A stretch of DNA of 64,000 bases from Phycisphaerae bacterium (GTDB taxonomy: Bacteria > Planctomycetota > Phycisphaerae > Phycisphaerales > SM1A02): assembly GCA_002716385.1 (NCBI GenBank), contig PBAX01000005.1:84902-148901 (forward strand), given 5' to 3'. The notes under the pieces are model-generated. The model had not been told where the DNA came from, made no database searches, and saw nothing but the letters and a program-made list of their open reading frames with translations. This document shows positions 19,048 through 27,466 of this stretch, piece after piece. The translations under genes were made by a program, and so were the position numbers. The first letter of the stretch is position 1, and each line of letters starts with the position of its first letter.

Positions 19048-19581
19048 TCATCCGATCGCGTTCGCCTCGAATTCCCGCTTCGCCTTCTCATAGGCGGCCA
19101 GATCCCCGGGATCGGATCTCATGCATTCAACCCTGAGTTCATCGAATGCCTTGGCACTCTCCGGATCGCTTCTCAAGTGATCCCTGAATGCGATCGCGGC
19201 ATTCCAGAGGGGAGAACCGACTCTGTACAGATGCACATGCACCAGAATGCGCCCTTCCCTCGAGAGGCTGAAGAAACGCCTGCCCGGAACCCCCTGCTCG
19301 CCATGACAACGATATCCAATCAGCTTGAGCGGCTGGATCGTATCGCCGGAATGCATCATCTCCTCCACACCGATCAACAGATCAAGCACTGGCCGTGACA
19401 TGATTCCTGACACCGAACTGGATCCGATGTGCTCCGCTTCAATGATGGCATCGGGACAAGCGGTCTTGATTCGTTCCAGCTCGCCTTCGGCCAGATCACT
19501 CCAACTCGAGTCATGCGGGACCAGTGAGATCTGACCCGGCTCAAGACCCGTCATGGCCTCAAGTTGCTCGACATTGCTCAC
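19048..19581 (-). CDS. GrpB-family (UPF0157) nucleotidyltransferase-like protein
   Basis: 177 residues, typical length. GrpB signatures are present: VPHDSSWSDLAEGELERIK, EHIGSSSVSGIMSRPVLDLLIGV (the nucleotidyltransferase-fold GSS and D-x-x-I region), RRFFSLSREGRILVHVHLY and FRDHLRSDPESAKAFDELR. The family has a nucleotidyltransferase fold but no established reaction in bacteria. The start is GTG with GGAG 8 bases upstream. It lies 47 bases before the aminotransferase on the same strand and may be transcribed with it. Confidence 0.9.
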   Translation of the reverse strand: MSNVEQLEAMTGLEPGQISLVPHDSSWSDLAEGELERIKTACPDAIIEAEHIGSSSVSGIMSRPVLDLLIGVEEMMHSGDTIQPLKLIGYRCHGEQGVPGRRFFSLSREGRILVHVHLYRVGSPLWNAAIAFRDHLRSDPESAKAFDELRVECMRSDPGDLAAYEKAKREFEANAIG

Positions 19582-19620
19582 AAGAAAATCTCCGCTAAGA
19601 GGAACTGGTTCTTCCCGATT

Positions 19621-21291
19621 CTAATGCTGGGAATGAGCACTCATAGTTTCGCACAATTTCAGATTCGAGGCATAATCCACCGGCATGTCCACCAGAACAG
19701 GCCCCGGTGTCGCCAGCCCCTCTCTCAGAACGGGCCCGATGTCCTCCGGCTTCCGAATTCTCATGCCGGAGGCTCCAAAGGCATCGGCAAACTTGACGAT
19801 ATCAGGCTCTCCGAAGGTGTCTCCGAAACGGCGGCCGTACTTGAGCTCCTGCTGGATACCAACCATGTCGTACGTTCCATCACGCCAGACGACATGCACG
19901 AAATTGCTGCCAAGCCGAACGGCTGTCTCCAATTCCATCGCCGAGAAGAGGAAGCCGCCGTCTCCAGACATGGAAATGACCTTGTCGTCCGGCCGAGCGA
20001 TCGTCGCGGCAATGGCCCACGGTAAGGCCACCCCGAGCGTCTGCTGTCCGTTGCTGAAGAGCAGTCGATTCACATCACCACCCAGAAAATATCTGGACAT
20101 CCATATGTAGACCGAGCCCACATCACAGGCGACCGTCGTCTGATGGTCCACGACCTCCTCAAGGGCGGAGATGAACTGAAGTGGATGGATCCCGTTGCCG
20201 GAATCGACTAGGTCGTGCTTCACGAATGCCTTGTATTCCTCAAGCGCACTCTTCACATCTGCTTCATCGGCCGGTGAACCTGAAATCGAAAGCCTCGACT
20301 CCAGCGATGCAATGGTCACAGCGATATCCCCGACGAGCTCGATGTCGGGAACATAGGTCTCCCGGATCTGCGCATGTATTCGATCCGCGTGGATCAGGGT
20401 CTTGCACTTGTTGGCGGACCAGATTTCTGGATCGTACTCGACCTCGTCAAATCCTATTGTCATGATGACATCCGCGTTGGCAAGCAGCTTGTCGCCGGGC
20501 TGGTTCTTGAAGAGGCCCAATCTACCGCAGAAGATGTCATGCAGATCCGATGTGATTATCCCCGCGGACTCGTAGGTATTGACGACGGGAATTCGTGTGT
20601 TTCTCAGTAGACGCCGAATCGCCTCGACTGCCTGCGGCTCGGAACCTCCTCGACCGATCATGATCACCGGTCTGCTGGCCGCCGAGAGCTGCTTGGCCGC
20701 CTCCTCGATGGCATCTACATCAGCCATGCCATATCGGATCTCCGACATCGCGGTCGGTATCGATTCGCTGGCTTCCTGAAGCAGCAGGTCATACGGAAGA
20801 CTGATATACGAGGCCCCGGGACGTCCCTCCAGCGCGGCACGGAAGGCATTCGAAATCGTGAGGCTGACCGTATCGGCAGATCGCAGACTCACGGAATGCT
20901 TCGTGACCGGGCGAAGCAGGTTGACGTTGTCGAGAGACTGGTGAGTCTGCAGATTCTCCATGTTCGTTGGAACCGCCCCCGAGAACGCCACCACTGGCTG
21001 GCCCTCGGTGGTCGCCGTCACCAGCCCCGTCGCCAGATTGGTCACACCAGGTCCTGAAGTCGTCAGACAGACACCCGGGCGACCGGTCATTCGGCCTATT
21101 CCGCCTGCAATGAATGCCGCATTCTGCTCATGCCGACACACCACCAGCTTGGGTCCGGCGTCGGCCAGGGCCTCGAATACAGGATCTATCTTGGCACCTG
21201 GTATGCCGAAGATGTGCGTAACTCCCTGAGCATCAAGACATCTGACCAGCAGCTCGGCAACGTTGAGACCTTGAAACGATTTGTTGAACAT
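19621..21291 (-). CDS. alsS: acetolactate synthase, catabolic AlsS type
   Basis: 556 residues. Joins two pyruvates to 2-acetolactate and CO2 in the cytoplasm using thiamine diphosphate. The N-terminal domain reads VTHIFGIPGAKIDPVFEAL and RHEQNAAFIAGGIGRMTGRPG with the catalytic Glu; the cofactor motif is VISMSGDGGFLFSAMELETAV, ending in VWRDGTYDMVGIQQ. These match Bacillus AlsS closely, rather than the FAD-bound IlvB branch. A longer frame opens at 21639, but its first 116 residues are low-complexity shadow; ATG 21291 with GAGGTG upstream gives the family start. No alsD is adjacent, so the product may feed acetoin/diacetyl or branched-chain synthesis. Divergent from the DoxX gene. Confidence 0.9.
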   Translation of the reverse strand: MFNKSFQGLNVAELLVRCLDAQGVTHIFGIPGAKIDPVFEALADAGPKLVVCRHEQNAAFIAGGIGRMTGRPGVCLTTSGPGVTNLATGLVTATTEGQPVVAFSGAVPTNMENLQTHQSLDNVNLLRPVTKHSVSLRSADTVSLTISNAFRAALEGRPGASYISLPYDLLLQEASESIPTAMSEIRYGMADVDAIEEAAKQLSAASRPVIMIGRGGSEPQAVEAIRRLLRNTRIPVVNTYESAGIITSDLHDIFCGRLGLFKNQPGDKLLANADVIMTIGFDEVEYDPEIWSANKCKTLIHADRIHAQIRETYVPDIELVGDIAVTIASLESRLSISGSPADEADVKSALEEYKAFVKHDLVDSGNGIHPLQFISALEEVVDHQTTVACDVGSVYIWMSRYFLGGDVNRLLFSNGQQTLGVALPWAIAATIARPDDKVISMSGDGGFLFSAMELETAVRLGSNFVHVVWRDGTYDMVGIQQELKYGRRFGDTFGEPDIVKFADAFGASGMRIRKPEDIGPVLREGLATPGPVLVDMPVDYASNLKLCETMSAHSQH

Positions 21292-21360
21292 GCTCACCTC
21301 TGCGTGTAGCTTCAGAATATCAACTTCGGGTATCCATGAATCATAAAGGAACACCTCGAC

Positions 21361-21858
21361 ATGGACGAACAGACACTTGCCACCATGGCCGACATCGGGA
21401 TATTGACACTTAGAATCATGTTCGCTTGGATTTTCCTGTGGCCACTGCCCGGATTGCTCAAGGACTGGACCACAACCGTCCAGACAACGGGCCTGCTGTT
21501 TCCGTTCGGACAGAGTTTCTTCACGACTGTTTCCGTAGCTGGGATGGCGATCTGCAGCATCATGGTGATGGTGGGCATCTATGGAAGAGCCGGCGCAGTC
21601 TTTCTCTTCTTCTTCTGCATAGGGGGCGCCATCGTCCACAACAAACTGGCAGGGCTGCCCGAAGCAGCTGCCAGAAAGCTGCCAAGCGCCGATCGTGAAA
21701 CACCATGCGGCAAGGTTCTCGATCAGGCCCTGACGCTGAACCGTGTCGGAAATGTGACCAGTGCACAGAAGAATCTGGTCATCGCCGGCATCGCGGCCTA
21801 CTTTGCCCTGGCGGGAACTGGAGACCTCAGCGTCATTTCATTCTGGCCCAATCCCTGA
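21361..21858 (+). CDS. DoxX-like membrane protein
   Basis: 165 residues with four hydrophobic helices: LTLRIMFAWIFLWPLPGLL, FTTVSVAGMAICSIMVMVG, GAVFLFFFCIGGAIVHNKL and NLVIAGIAAYFALAG. The layout suits DoxX-like proteins, though the N-terminal helix is less typical. AAAGGA lies about 10 bases before the ATG. It diverges from alsS with a 69-base shared promoter region and is followed 37 bases later by an AhpD-like protein; DoxX proteins and carboxymuconolactone-decarboxylase-fold proteins often co-occur in redox-stress loci. Function unknown. Confidence 0.7.
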   Translation: MDEQTLATMADIGILTLRIMFAWIFLWPLPGLLKDWTTTVQTTGLLFPFGQSFFTTVSVAGMAICSIMVMVGIYGRAGAVFLFFFCIGGAIVHNKLAGLPEAAARKLPSADRETPCGKVLDQALTLNRVGNVTSAQKNLVIAGIAAYFALAGTGDLSVISFWPNP

Positions 21859-21895
21859 AGCCGGCGATCAGCAGAACAAAAAAGGAACACATTCC

Positions 21896-22285
21896 ATGAC
21901 CACCGAACGACAAGAGGAAAAAGATGGCCTTCACAACATGGAAAGGCACTTTGGACCTCATGCAAAGGAATATGTCGAGGCCATCAAGAAGGTCTCCCCC
22001 GAGTACTACAAGATCAATGTCGAGTGGGCCTACGGGAACATCTACGAGAACAAGGTCCTGGATGACAAGACCCGAGAACTGCTCGCGCTAGCAGCCCTTT
22101 CATGCATGGGGTATCCGACCAATCAGATCAAGGTCCACGTCAGAGGCGCGATCAACTGCGGCGCTTCCCGGGACGAGGTGCTCGAAGTCATTCGAATGAT
22201 GGTCGCCTATGCGGGCTTCCCGTCGACCACGAACGCATTGATGGCTGCCGGCGAAGCGCTGGATGAACACGAGGCGGAAAGCTGA
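21896..22285 (+). CDS. carboxymuconolactone decarboxylase/AhpD-like protein
   Basis: 129 residues, all-helical CMD fold. The core reads DDKTRELLALAALSCMGYP, then IKVHVRGAINCGASRDEVLEVI, then AGFPSTTNALMAA, as in PcaC-type proteins. The AhpD C-x-x-C-H redox pair is absent: only single cysteines occur in ALSCMG and INCGAS, so peroxidase activity of the AhpD kind is doubtful. A longer frame from 21761 exists, but ATG 21896 with AAGGA 9 bases upstream is the convincing start. It follows the DoxX gene and converges with the RG-rich gene. Confidence 0.85.
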   Translation: MTTERQEEKDGLHNMERHFGPHAKEYVEAIKKVSPEYYKINVEWAYGNIYENKVLDDKTRELLALAALSCMGYPTNQIKVHVRGAINCGASRDEVLEVIRMMVAYAGFPSTTNALMAAGEALDEHEAES

Positions 22286-22294
22286 ATCGGCCGA

Positions 22295-24283
22295 TCAGAC
22301 CTCGCCCGGCGGTGGACCTTGTTGACGACCTCCGCCACCACGACGCTGCCTGAACTGTTCACGCATGGCGTTGCGTTCCTCCTCGTCGAGTTCACCATCG
22401 CCATTGCGATCGAATTGTTTCATGAACTCTTCGCGGGACGACTCGCCCCGATCACGGCCACCCCTTCGCCCCTGACGTTCTCCATCACGACCTCTACGGC
22501 CCGCAATGGCTTCGAACTGCTCGGGAGTCAACAATGATTCGAGGGTCGCGAGATACCGCTCATCGATCTTCTCACGAGAATCGAATGCCTCTCGCATTGG
22601 ATCGAACTCATCATCCTCTCGCTCAAGCCCCTGCATGCGGTAGATTCGATCCTCGGCCCGCTCGACCACGCTATTCGAATCCTCCTGCCTGAGAATCATC
22701 AGCAGATCCTCGTTAGCAACAACGATCTCATCGGAGTGAGCCTGAATGAGTTCGGCGACGGATTCGAGAACATCCGGATCAAGATCCTCAATTTCCATCG
22801 CATTCACCAGCACTCGCTCCACACGAGTCGGCCTGAAGATCCTCGAATACCCCTTCATGAGTCCCTGACGACGAAACTCCTCGCGTTCCAGCGGTGGCAG
22901 TACCGCGGAGATGGCCTCGATGTACTGATCATTCAGATCACGAATGGATTCCTGAAGCAAGAGTCGCTTGCGGATGTTGCGCAGACTGGCATCGAATTCC
23001 CATTTTCGAAGCTGATCCATGAAATCAAGCGCATCGGTGTAGTCGTATCGCTCTCGCTGACGCAAGGCCTCGTCGATTTCGATCTCGTACGCCGCAACCA
23101 ACGTCGAAAGTTCGATGCCATCCTGCGCTTCGGAAAGTTCGATGCTGTCCAGAATATCGATCAGATCCGTCGATTCGCCAGACAGACGGCCCCGCGAGAT
23201 CAGACGGTTTCTTCTCAGCGTTCGCTCGATGCTCTCCCATTCCTCGACCTGGTTTTCCAGAAGAAGTGCCCTGATTCCGGATTCGACCGAATCACGAAGC
23301 TGCCTCTTGGTATCCGCAAATTCACGGATCATCCTCATTCGCTCATCGAACATGGCCTGCATCTGATCACTCTTGATCTGGGCCTCCTGCATATCTCGCA
23401 TGTCATCCCTGAGAACATCGAATCGCTCAAGGAATTCCGCCCTCAGGGCATCAGCCTGCTCACGCCTCTGCTCCTGGGACATTTCTTCGGATTCCTCGCC
23501 GGCCGGCGACTGGTCCCTATCCCCTTCCTCGCGTGCAGCGGCCTGATCGGATTCGTTGCCACGTCGGTTTCGGCCGAAGGCCTCGCGAGCCTCACGCATT
23601 TCCTGTCGCATCTCACCCATCTGCTCTCGAACACGCTGGATGCCCTCTTCGATGACCGGATCCGGTTCGTAGGCATCTCGAACCTGCTCGGTCTCAGTCC
23701 TCAAGGCATCCAGTGCTTCACGAAATGACGTGTCATAGACATTGAACAACTCCACCACGATGGAACGCTGGTCATCAGCCAGTTCCAGTTCGGCGACGAC
23801 CATGGGAACATCGCGCGTCATGTAGTCCGGGGTAAACAAACCATCGGGCGTGCCCATGATTCCAAGGCCACGTGTGGCAGGATCCCCACCTCGTCGACCG
23901 TCACGGCCGCCACGACCCTCGCCACGACCTTGATCGGATCCGCCTCGCGAGAAACCTTCACCACGATCTCGACCGCGACCTCCTCGGCCACCTCGGCCGC
24001 CTCGAGGCCCATCTCCATCACGCCGTCCTCGGAATTCCCCGCCATCGCCGCCTCTTCGGCCCTGCCCACTTCTGCCTTGACCACCGCGGCCCTGACCACG
24101 TCTGGATTCAGGATCCTGTTGGGCCGAACGTTCACTCGAGTTTTGTCGATCCGGCTCGGTCGACTGCTGAGCCACCGCGACACCGCTCGAGAGGAGGAAG
24201 CTGAGAAAAACACCGCCAGCTGGACCAGAAAGTCTCCTGATGGTCGAAACACCGGCCCGATGCTTGATGGATGAACATGCCAT
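22295..24283 (-). CDS. exported RG-rich, coiled-coil, EF-hand protein of unknown function
   Basis: 662 residues. A signal peptide (RRLSGPAGGVFLSFLLSSG...AVAQ) is followed by an Arg/Gly-rich disordered region (about 45-135), then long charged helices with heptads (about 165-600) that contain LTPEQ-type turns (LLTPEQFEAI near 600) reminiscent of Spy/CpxP LTxxQ proteins. A C-terminal EF-hand (FDRNGDGELDEEE near 635) is followed by a second RG-rich tail. No enzyme domain was recognised. AGGAG is 10 bases before ATG. It is divergent from the ECF sigma operon at 24388 and shares EF-hand and LTPxQ features with that operon's third protein, so it is a candidate target of that sigma factor (inference). 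Confidence 0.7.
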   Translation of the reverse strand: MACSSIKHRAGVSTIRRLSGPAGGVFLSFLLSSGVAVAQQSTEPDRQNSSERSAQQDPESRRGQGRGGQGRSGQGRRGGDGGEFRGRRDGDGPRGGRGGRGGRGRDRGEGFSRGGSDQGRGEGRGGRDGRRGGDPATRGLGIMGTPDGLFTPDYMTRDVPMVVAELELADDQRSIVVELFNVYDTSFREALDALRTETEQVRDAYEPDPVIEEGIQRVREQMGEMRQEMREAREAFGRNRRGNESDQAAAREEGDRDQSPAGEESEEMSQEQRREQADALRAEFLERFDVLRDDMRDMQEAQIKSDQMQAMFDERMRMIREFADTKRQLRDSVESGIRALLLENQVEEWESIERTLRRNRLISRGRLSGESTDLIDILDSIELSEAQDGIELSTLVAAYEIEIDEALRQRERYDYTDALDFMDQLRKWEFDASLRNIRKRLLLQESIRDLNDQYIEAISAVLPPLEREEFRRQGLMKGYSRIFRPTRVERVLVNAMEIEDLDPDVLESVAELIQAHSDEIVVANEDLLMILRQEDSNSVVERAEDRIYRMQGLEREDDEFDPMREAFDSREKIDERYLATLESLLTPEQFEAIAGRRGRDGERQGRRGGRDRGESSREEFMKQFDRNGDGELDEEERNAMREQFRQRRGGGGRQQGPPPGEV

Positions 24284-24349
24284 GACTTGATTCTCCTGCT
24301 TTCCTCTTTCTAGGATCGAGTTATCTCTCGATACTCTACGGTCTACCCG

Positions 24350-24363
24350 GGGGATTCATCCCC
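24350..24363. promoter_or_regulatory. inverted repeat GGGGAT-TC-ATCCCC in divergent promoter region
   Basis: A perfect 6-bp inverted repeat with a 2-base spacer lies in the 104-base region between the RG-rich gene and the sigma gene. A second imperfect dyad, CGAG-N6-CTCG, lies at 24317-24330. Either could be an operator controlling both directions. Confidence 0.35.
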
Positions 24364-24387
24364 TCCCTGCCACTTCCAGCCCTTTCT

Positions 24388-24960
24388 TTGAGGTCACAGA
24401 AGCTGAAATACGACCTGAAAGCTTGTATTCGTGGCGATTCCGCCGCTTGGGAGGCCTTCCTGGCGGATACGGCGGGGGTCGTTGTCTCAGCCGTCAAACG
24501 GACGATCGGGACCAGACAGATCCCGGCCGATCTGGAGATCGATGATCTGGTGCAAGCGGTCTACCTGAAGCTGATTCGAAACGACTTCAAGCTGCTCAGA
24601 AGCTACGACTCCGAGAAGGCCGCGATGTCTACCTGGCTCACACTGGTGACCAGAAGCACCACGATCGATGCCCTGAGGCGCAAAAGGATGACTTTCTCGC
24701 TGCTGGAGGATACGGAGGCCGCCAGACCCTCGGAAGCAACCTCTGCGATTCCAATATCTGACATCCCTGTACAACTGCTCACAGGTCGACAGAGGCTGGT
24801 TCTTTCCCTTCTGTTCGAGGACGAAAAGACCGTTCCTGAAGCCGCTGTCGTTCTGGGGGTCAGCGAACAGACGATTCGAAGCACGAAGCACAAGGCGCTT
24901 GAACGCCTCAGAAGGCAATTTGAAAATCAAACAAAGAGTGATGCAGACACCAGTTCATAG
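24388..24960 (+). CDS. ECF sigma-70 factor
   Basis: 190 residues. Region 2: KACIRGDSAAWEAFL, DDLVQAVYLKLIRNDFKLLRSYD, then STWLTLVTRSTTIDALRRKR, as in ECF factors. Region 4: LTGRQRLVLSLLFEDEKTVPEAAVVLGVSEQTIRSTKHKALERLRRQ with a clear helix-turn-helix. No ATG is available; the best start is TTG 24388 and there is no good Shine-Dalgarno, so translation is probably weak or the start lies elsewhere. It is followed by a membrane anti-sigma-like gene and a CnrX-like sensor. It should direct RNA polymerase to envelope-response promoters, possibly including its own and the divergent one. Confidence 0.85.
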   Translation: MRSQKLKYDLKACIRGDSAAWEAFLADTAGVVVSAVKRTIGTRQIPADLEIDDLVQAVYLKLIRNDFKLLRSYDSEKAAMSTWLTLVTRSTTIDALRRKRMTFSLLEDTEAARPSEATSAIPISDIPVQLLTGRQRLVLSLLFEDEKTVPEAAVVLGVSEQTIRSTKHKALERLRRQFENQTKSDADTSS

Positions 24961-25009
24961 GGATGATCATGATCTATGAACCGTATAGAACAGTACTGGA
25001 GCCGCTGTA

Positions 25010-25534
25010 ATGGGTCATGGAGACGACAGACTTGGGGCCATCTGGTCCCGCCGAAAACGCCAGCCTTCCCATCCATCGCTCGATGAGATGATGCTGGCGT
25101 CGTGGATTGATGCCGGTTGCCCCGAAGACGAGGTCATTGAGACCTTGCTTTCGGATGACCCCAGAGCACGTGCGATGCTCTCGTCCATACGGCTCGCGGA
25201 ACCAGTCGAGCAGACCACCCCCGCCCCAGAGCTTCTCGAGACGCTGCGAAGCTCGATCATGGAACATCTTTCGGATGTGCGTGACACGCCCCAGCCCCGA
25301 ACAGTCATTGGTTCAATCGGCTTGACGACTTCCGCAGCCGCGGCCGCCATCGTCGTGGCGGCACTGGGCTTCATCTTCGGACAGGCTGCGGCCCCAGCCA
25401 CCAACGAAGCCACGAACAACTTCGTGGCAGCCGTCACGTTCGATCTGCTTGAAGCGGATTCGAGCGAGCTTGAATCGATCATCCTGGCCACGGGATTAAC
25501 CCCGTCGGAATCGCGGAAAGGCGACGAGCAATGA
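25010..25534 (+). CDS. single-pass membrane anti-sigma-factor candidate
   Basis: 174 residues: a cytoplasmic N-terminal part (1-105) with acidic helices, one transmembrane helix (about 107-125, TSAAAAAIVVAALGFIFG) and a short periplasmic tail (about 126-174). That topology and its place directly after an ECF sigma gene define it as the probable anti-sigma factor. The zinc-binding H-x3-C-x2-C motif of ZAS proteins is absent; the only cysteine is in IDAGCPED. GGAG lies 9 bases upstream of ATG. Its stop overlaps the next start by four bases. No sequence similarity to a named anti-sigma family was recognised. Confidence 0.65.
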   Translation: MGHGDDRLGAIWSRRKRQPSHPSLDEMMLASWIDAGCPEDEVIETLLSDDPRARAMLSSIRLAEPVEQTTPAPELLETLRSSIMEHLSDVRDTPQPRTVIGSIGLTTSAAAAAIVVAALGFIFGQAAAPATNEATNNFVAAVTFDLLEADSSELESIILATGLTPSESRKGDEQ

Positions 25535-26232
25535 ATCGTTCCATACTCACCTTCCTGCTTGGTCTCTCATTGATATTCAATGTGTTCTTCATCATCGGCG
25601 CCATGACGTGGCGACCCTCGGAAAAGGAAACCGAAGCCCGCATCATCAAGGATGTGGTGGACAGACTCGAACTCGATGACCGTCAGGCAGATGCCTTCCG
25701 GTATCTCCGAAAGGCCGACCAGGAGGAGACCGGACTCATCCGGGAACAGTTGACGGTGAATCACGACACCATGATGCAGATTCTCGCCAGCGAGGCGCCC
25801 GACATTGACAGACTCAGGAAACTCGCCAATGAGGATTTCGAACTCCGATCCGAGCTTCACAAGGTTCGCATGGAGAATCATCTGGGACTCGTGAAACTCC
25901 TGACGCCTCGGCAGCGGCAGCGTCTCGCGGAGCAGATAACGCATGGCCGACCACCACGTCGGGCGTCACGCGAACCTCGAACCTTCTCGGAAGAGGTCAT
26001 CATGCGATTCGACGTCAACGGGGATGGCGAACTGGACAAGACGGAACGGCGGGAAGCCCACAAATTCGCGAAGCAGCAGCATCGAGCCCGAAGGGAGCGA
26101 GCCAGACAGCTTCAGCAGAGATTCGACCTCGACAAGAATGGCCGACTCGACCTTGAGGAGGAAAATGCCATGCGCCTTTATCTCCTCGAGAACGGCCCGG
26201 GAAATCTGTCGCGTACACCACCAGCTCAATGA
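25531..26232 (+). CDS. CnrX-like (metal-resist/LTxxQ) membrane sensor with two EF-hands
   Basis: 233 residues. One N-terminal transmembrane helix (ILTFLLGLSLIFNVFFIIG) anchors a periplasmic four-helix region (about 32-135) with the heavy-metal-resistance pattern: LELDDRQADAFRYL, a long helix pair, and VKLLTPRQRQRLAEQI. Two EF-hand loops follow (DVNGDGELDKTE and DLDKNGRLDLEE) in a basic C-terminal region. CnrX proteins sense Ni/Co with a His/Met site and hold an anti-sigma factor; here the calcium loops suggest a different ligand (inference). It overlaps the anti-sigma gene by ATGA and is probably the input of the sigma/anti-sigma switch. Confidence 0.7.
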   Translation: MNRSILTFLLGLSLIFNVFFIIGAMTWRPSEKETEARIIKDVVDRLELDDRQADAFRYLRKADQEETGLIREQLTVNHDTMMQILASEAPDIDRLRKLANEDFELRSELHKVRMENHLGLVKLLTPRQRQRLAEQITHGRPPRRASREPRTFSEEVIMRFDVNGDGELDKTERREAHKFAKQQHRARRERARQLQQRFDLDKNGRLDLEEENAMRLYLLENGPGNLSRTPPAQ

Positions 26233-26283
26233 GATGGCCGCCATCCTCATGGCAGGGATCCGGGATTCAACCAGCATGCAAGT

Positions 26284-26297
26284 TTCTTTTGAAAGAA
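26284..26297. repeat. palindrome TTCTTT-TG-AAAGAA upstream of SMR gene
   Basis: A 6-bp perfect dyad with a 2-base spacer lies 81 bases before the SMR start codon. It fits an operator. Two small hairpins follow (26316-26330 and 26348-26361) before the AGGAG ribosome-binding site. Confidence 0.35.
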
Positions 26298-26378
26298 GTA
26301 TCTGGGACTGACGCCTCGACCTGATGTCGAATAGTATTTCCGAAACAGTGCCCCTCGGCACATTCAGGAGATACCGAA

Positions 26379-26759
26379 ATGGGATGGATATATCTGTTGC
26401 TCGCAATCCTCTTCGAGGTCGCAGCCGCGCTGCTCCTCAAGCAGATGAACGGACTGCGCAACATCGGGGTAACCGTTCTGGTCGTCATCTTCTACATCAC
26501 ATGCTTCTGGTTCATGATCCAAGCCTTGAGATATCTCCAGCTTGGAGCCATGTATGCCATCTGGGGCGGCCTCGGAACCGCCCTTATCGCCGTCCTGAGC
26601 TGGTACATCTACAAGGACACCATGAATGCGGCCAAGATCGGTGGAATCGCCCTCATCGTGCTGGGAGTCGTGATCACCAACCTCAGCGGCATCGAAAACA
26701 AGGATGCCCCCGGCAGCAAGGAAGCGACCCCCGATCAGCAACCGGTCGCGGATACCTGA
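26379..26759 (+). CDS. small multidrug resistance (SMR) transporter
   Basis: 126 residues with four membrane helices. The essential membrane glutamate of EmrE-type pumps is present in helix 1 (LAILFEVAAALLLKQMNGL), and helix 3/4 reads AMYAIWGGLGTALIAVLSWY, the conserved SMR dimer region. SMR proteins export cationic drugs or guanidinium by proton antiport as antiparallel dimers. The C-terminal extra 20 residues are polar and non-conserved. AGGAG is 8 bases before ATG. It follows the sensor operon after 146 bases with its own upstream dyad, so it is probably separately transcribed. Confidence 0.88.
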   Translation: MGWIYLLLAILFEVAAALLLKQMNGLRNIGVTVLVVIFYITCFWFMIQALRYLQLGAMYAIWGGLGTALIAVLSWYIYKDTMNAAKIGGIALIVLGVVITNLSGIENKDAPGSKEATPDQQPVADT

Positions 26760-27020
26760 TCCACCCCCCCAGAGCCCGTAATACACCTCCTGAACGGTCC
26801 ATGCGGGTCATTCCACCGCTGATCGAAGCTTTCAGCGGCAATATCCGAACCTGGATGGTGGTGTCATGCGTATCTATCGATAGAGCAAACAGAACATGCT
26901 GTGGTGAATCGTCTTGCCGCAGATCTCGAATCGAAGTCCGGAGAAATTGATCCTGGTGCCACGGTGTCTATGCGCTTTGGAGGTGGTCCTCTCCGGAAGG
27001 CTGTCTTACGGAGGTTCATC

Positions 27021-27425
27021 ATGGCGGAGCCAAAACGAACAATCAACGACCTAAGAGGGAAAGAGCAACGAGATGCTTTTCAACTCGAGGGATTCACCGA
27101 CGTCCAATGGGAGATGGTGTCCGTCTTCTGGATCGACGCGGAATCCGACGGTGGATCGGGCTGGCAGGATCCCGAGGACATGCTCGAGTACGCTCGCAGA
27201 CCATTGCCGGTCATGCATACCGTGGGTCTTCTCGTCTACGAGGACGCCGAACAGATCGCCATCACAGACACCAAGGGACCCGAGGAGATGGGATCCATCA
27301 CGAAGATCCCGAGAATCTGGCTGAAGCGGTTCGATCGACTAGGACCAGTTTCCTCCAAGCTGGAAGATGCCGCCCCCACCCCGACCGTGGTTCACAAACC
27401 TCACATCGAGTCCCGTGCGGGCTGA
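27021..27425 (+). CDS. conserved-looking cytoplasmic protein of unknown function
   Basis: 134 residues, not recognised. It has no signal peptide or membrane segment. It contains FTDVQWEMVSVFWIDAESDGG, GLLVYEDAEQIAITDTKGPEEMG and KIPRIWLKRFDRL, a pattern of alternating strands. The longer frame from 26901 is not preferred because ATG 27021 has GGAGG 6 bases upstream. A palindrome (CTATCGATAG at 26874-26883) lies further upstream. The gene stands alone and is followed by a strong hairpin at 27467. Confidence 0.7.
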   Translation: MAEPKRTINDLRGKEQRDAFQLEGFTDVQWEMVSVFWIDAESDGGSGWQDPEDMLEYARRPLPVMHTVGLLVYEDAEQIAITDTKGPEEMGSITKIPRIWLKRFDRLGPVSSKLEDAAPTPTVVHKPHIESRAG

Positions 27426-27466
27426 AGACGAACCGCTCGTGGACATCCTGCATGAAACTTAACCTT

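Noticed and set aside
19621..21639. Longer acetolactate synthase start at 21639
   Set aside because: The extra N-terminal part is low-complexity His/Glu/Asp sequence with no homology, overlaps the divergent DoxX gene and precedes a good start at 21291.
26233..26378. Guanidine riboswitch upstream of the SMR gene
   Set aside because: Two hairpins are present, but the loops are CTGAT and CCTC rather than the ACGR loops of class II, and no class I or III core was seen.
26816..26838. Hairpin CCGCTGA/TCAGCGG as SMR terminator
   Set aside because: Seven-bp stem but nine-base loop and no U-tract; terminator function not supported.
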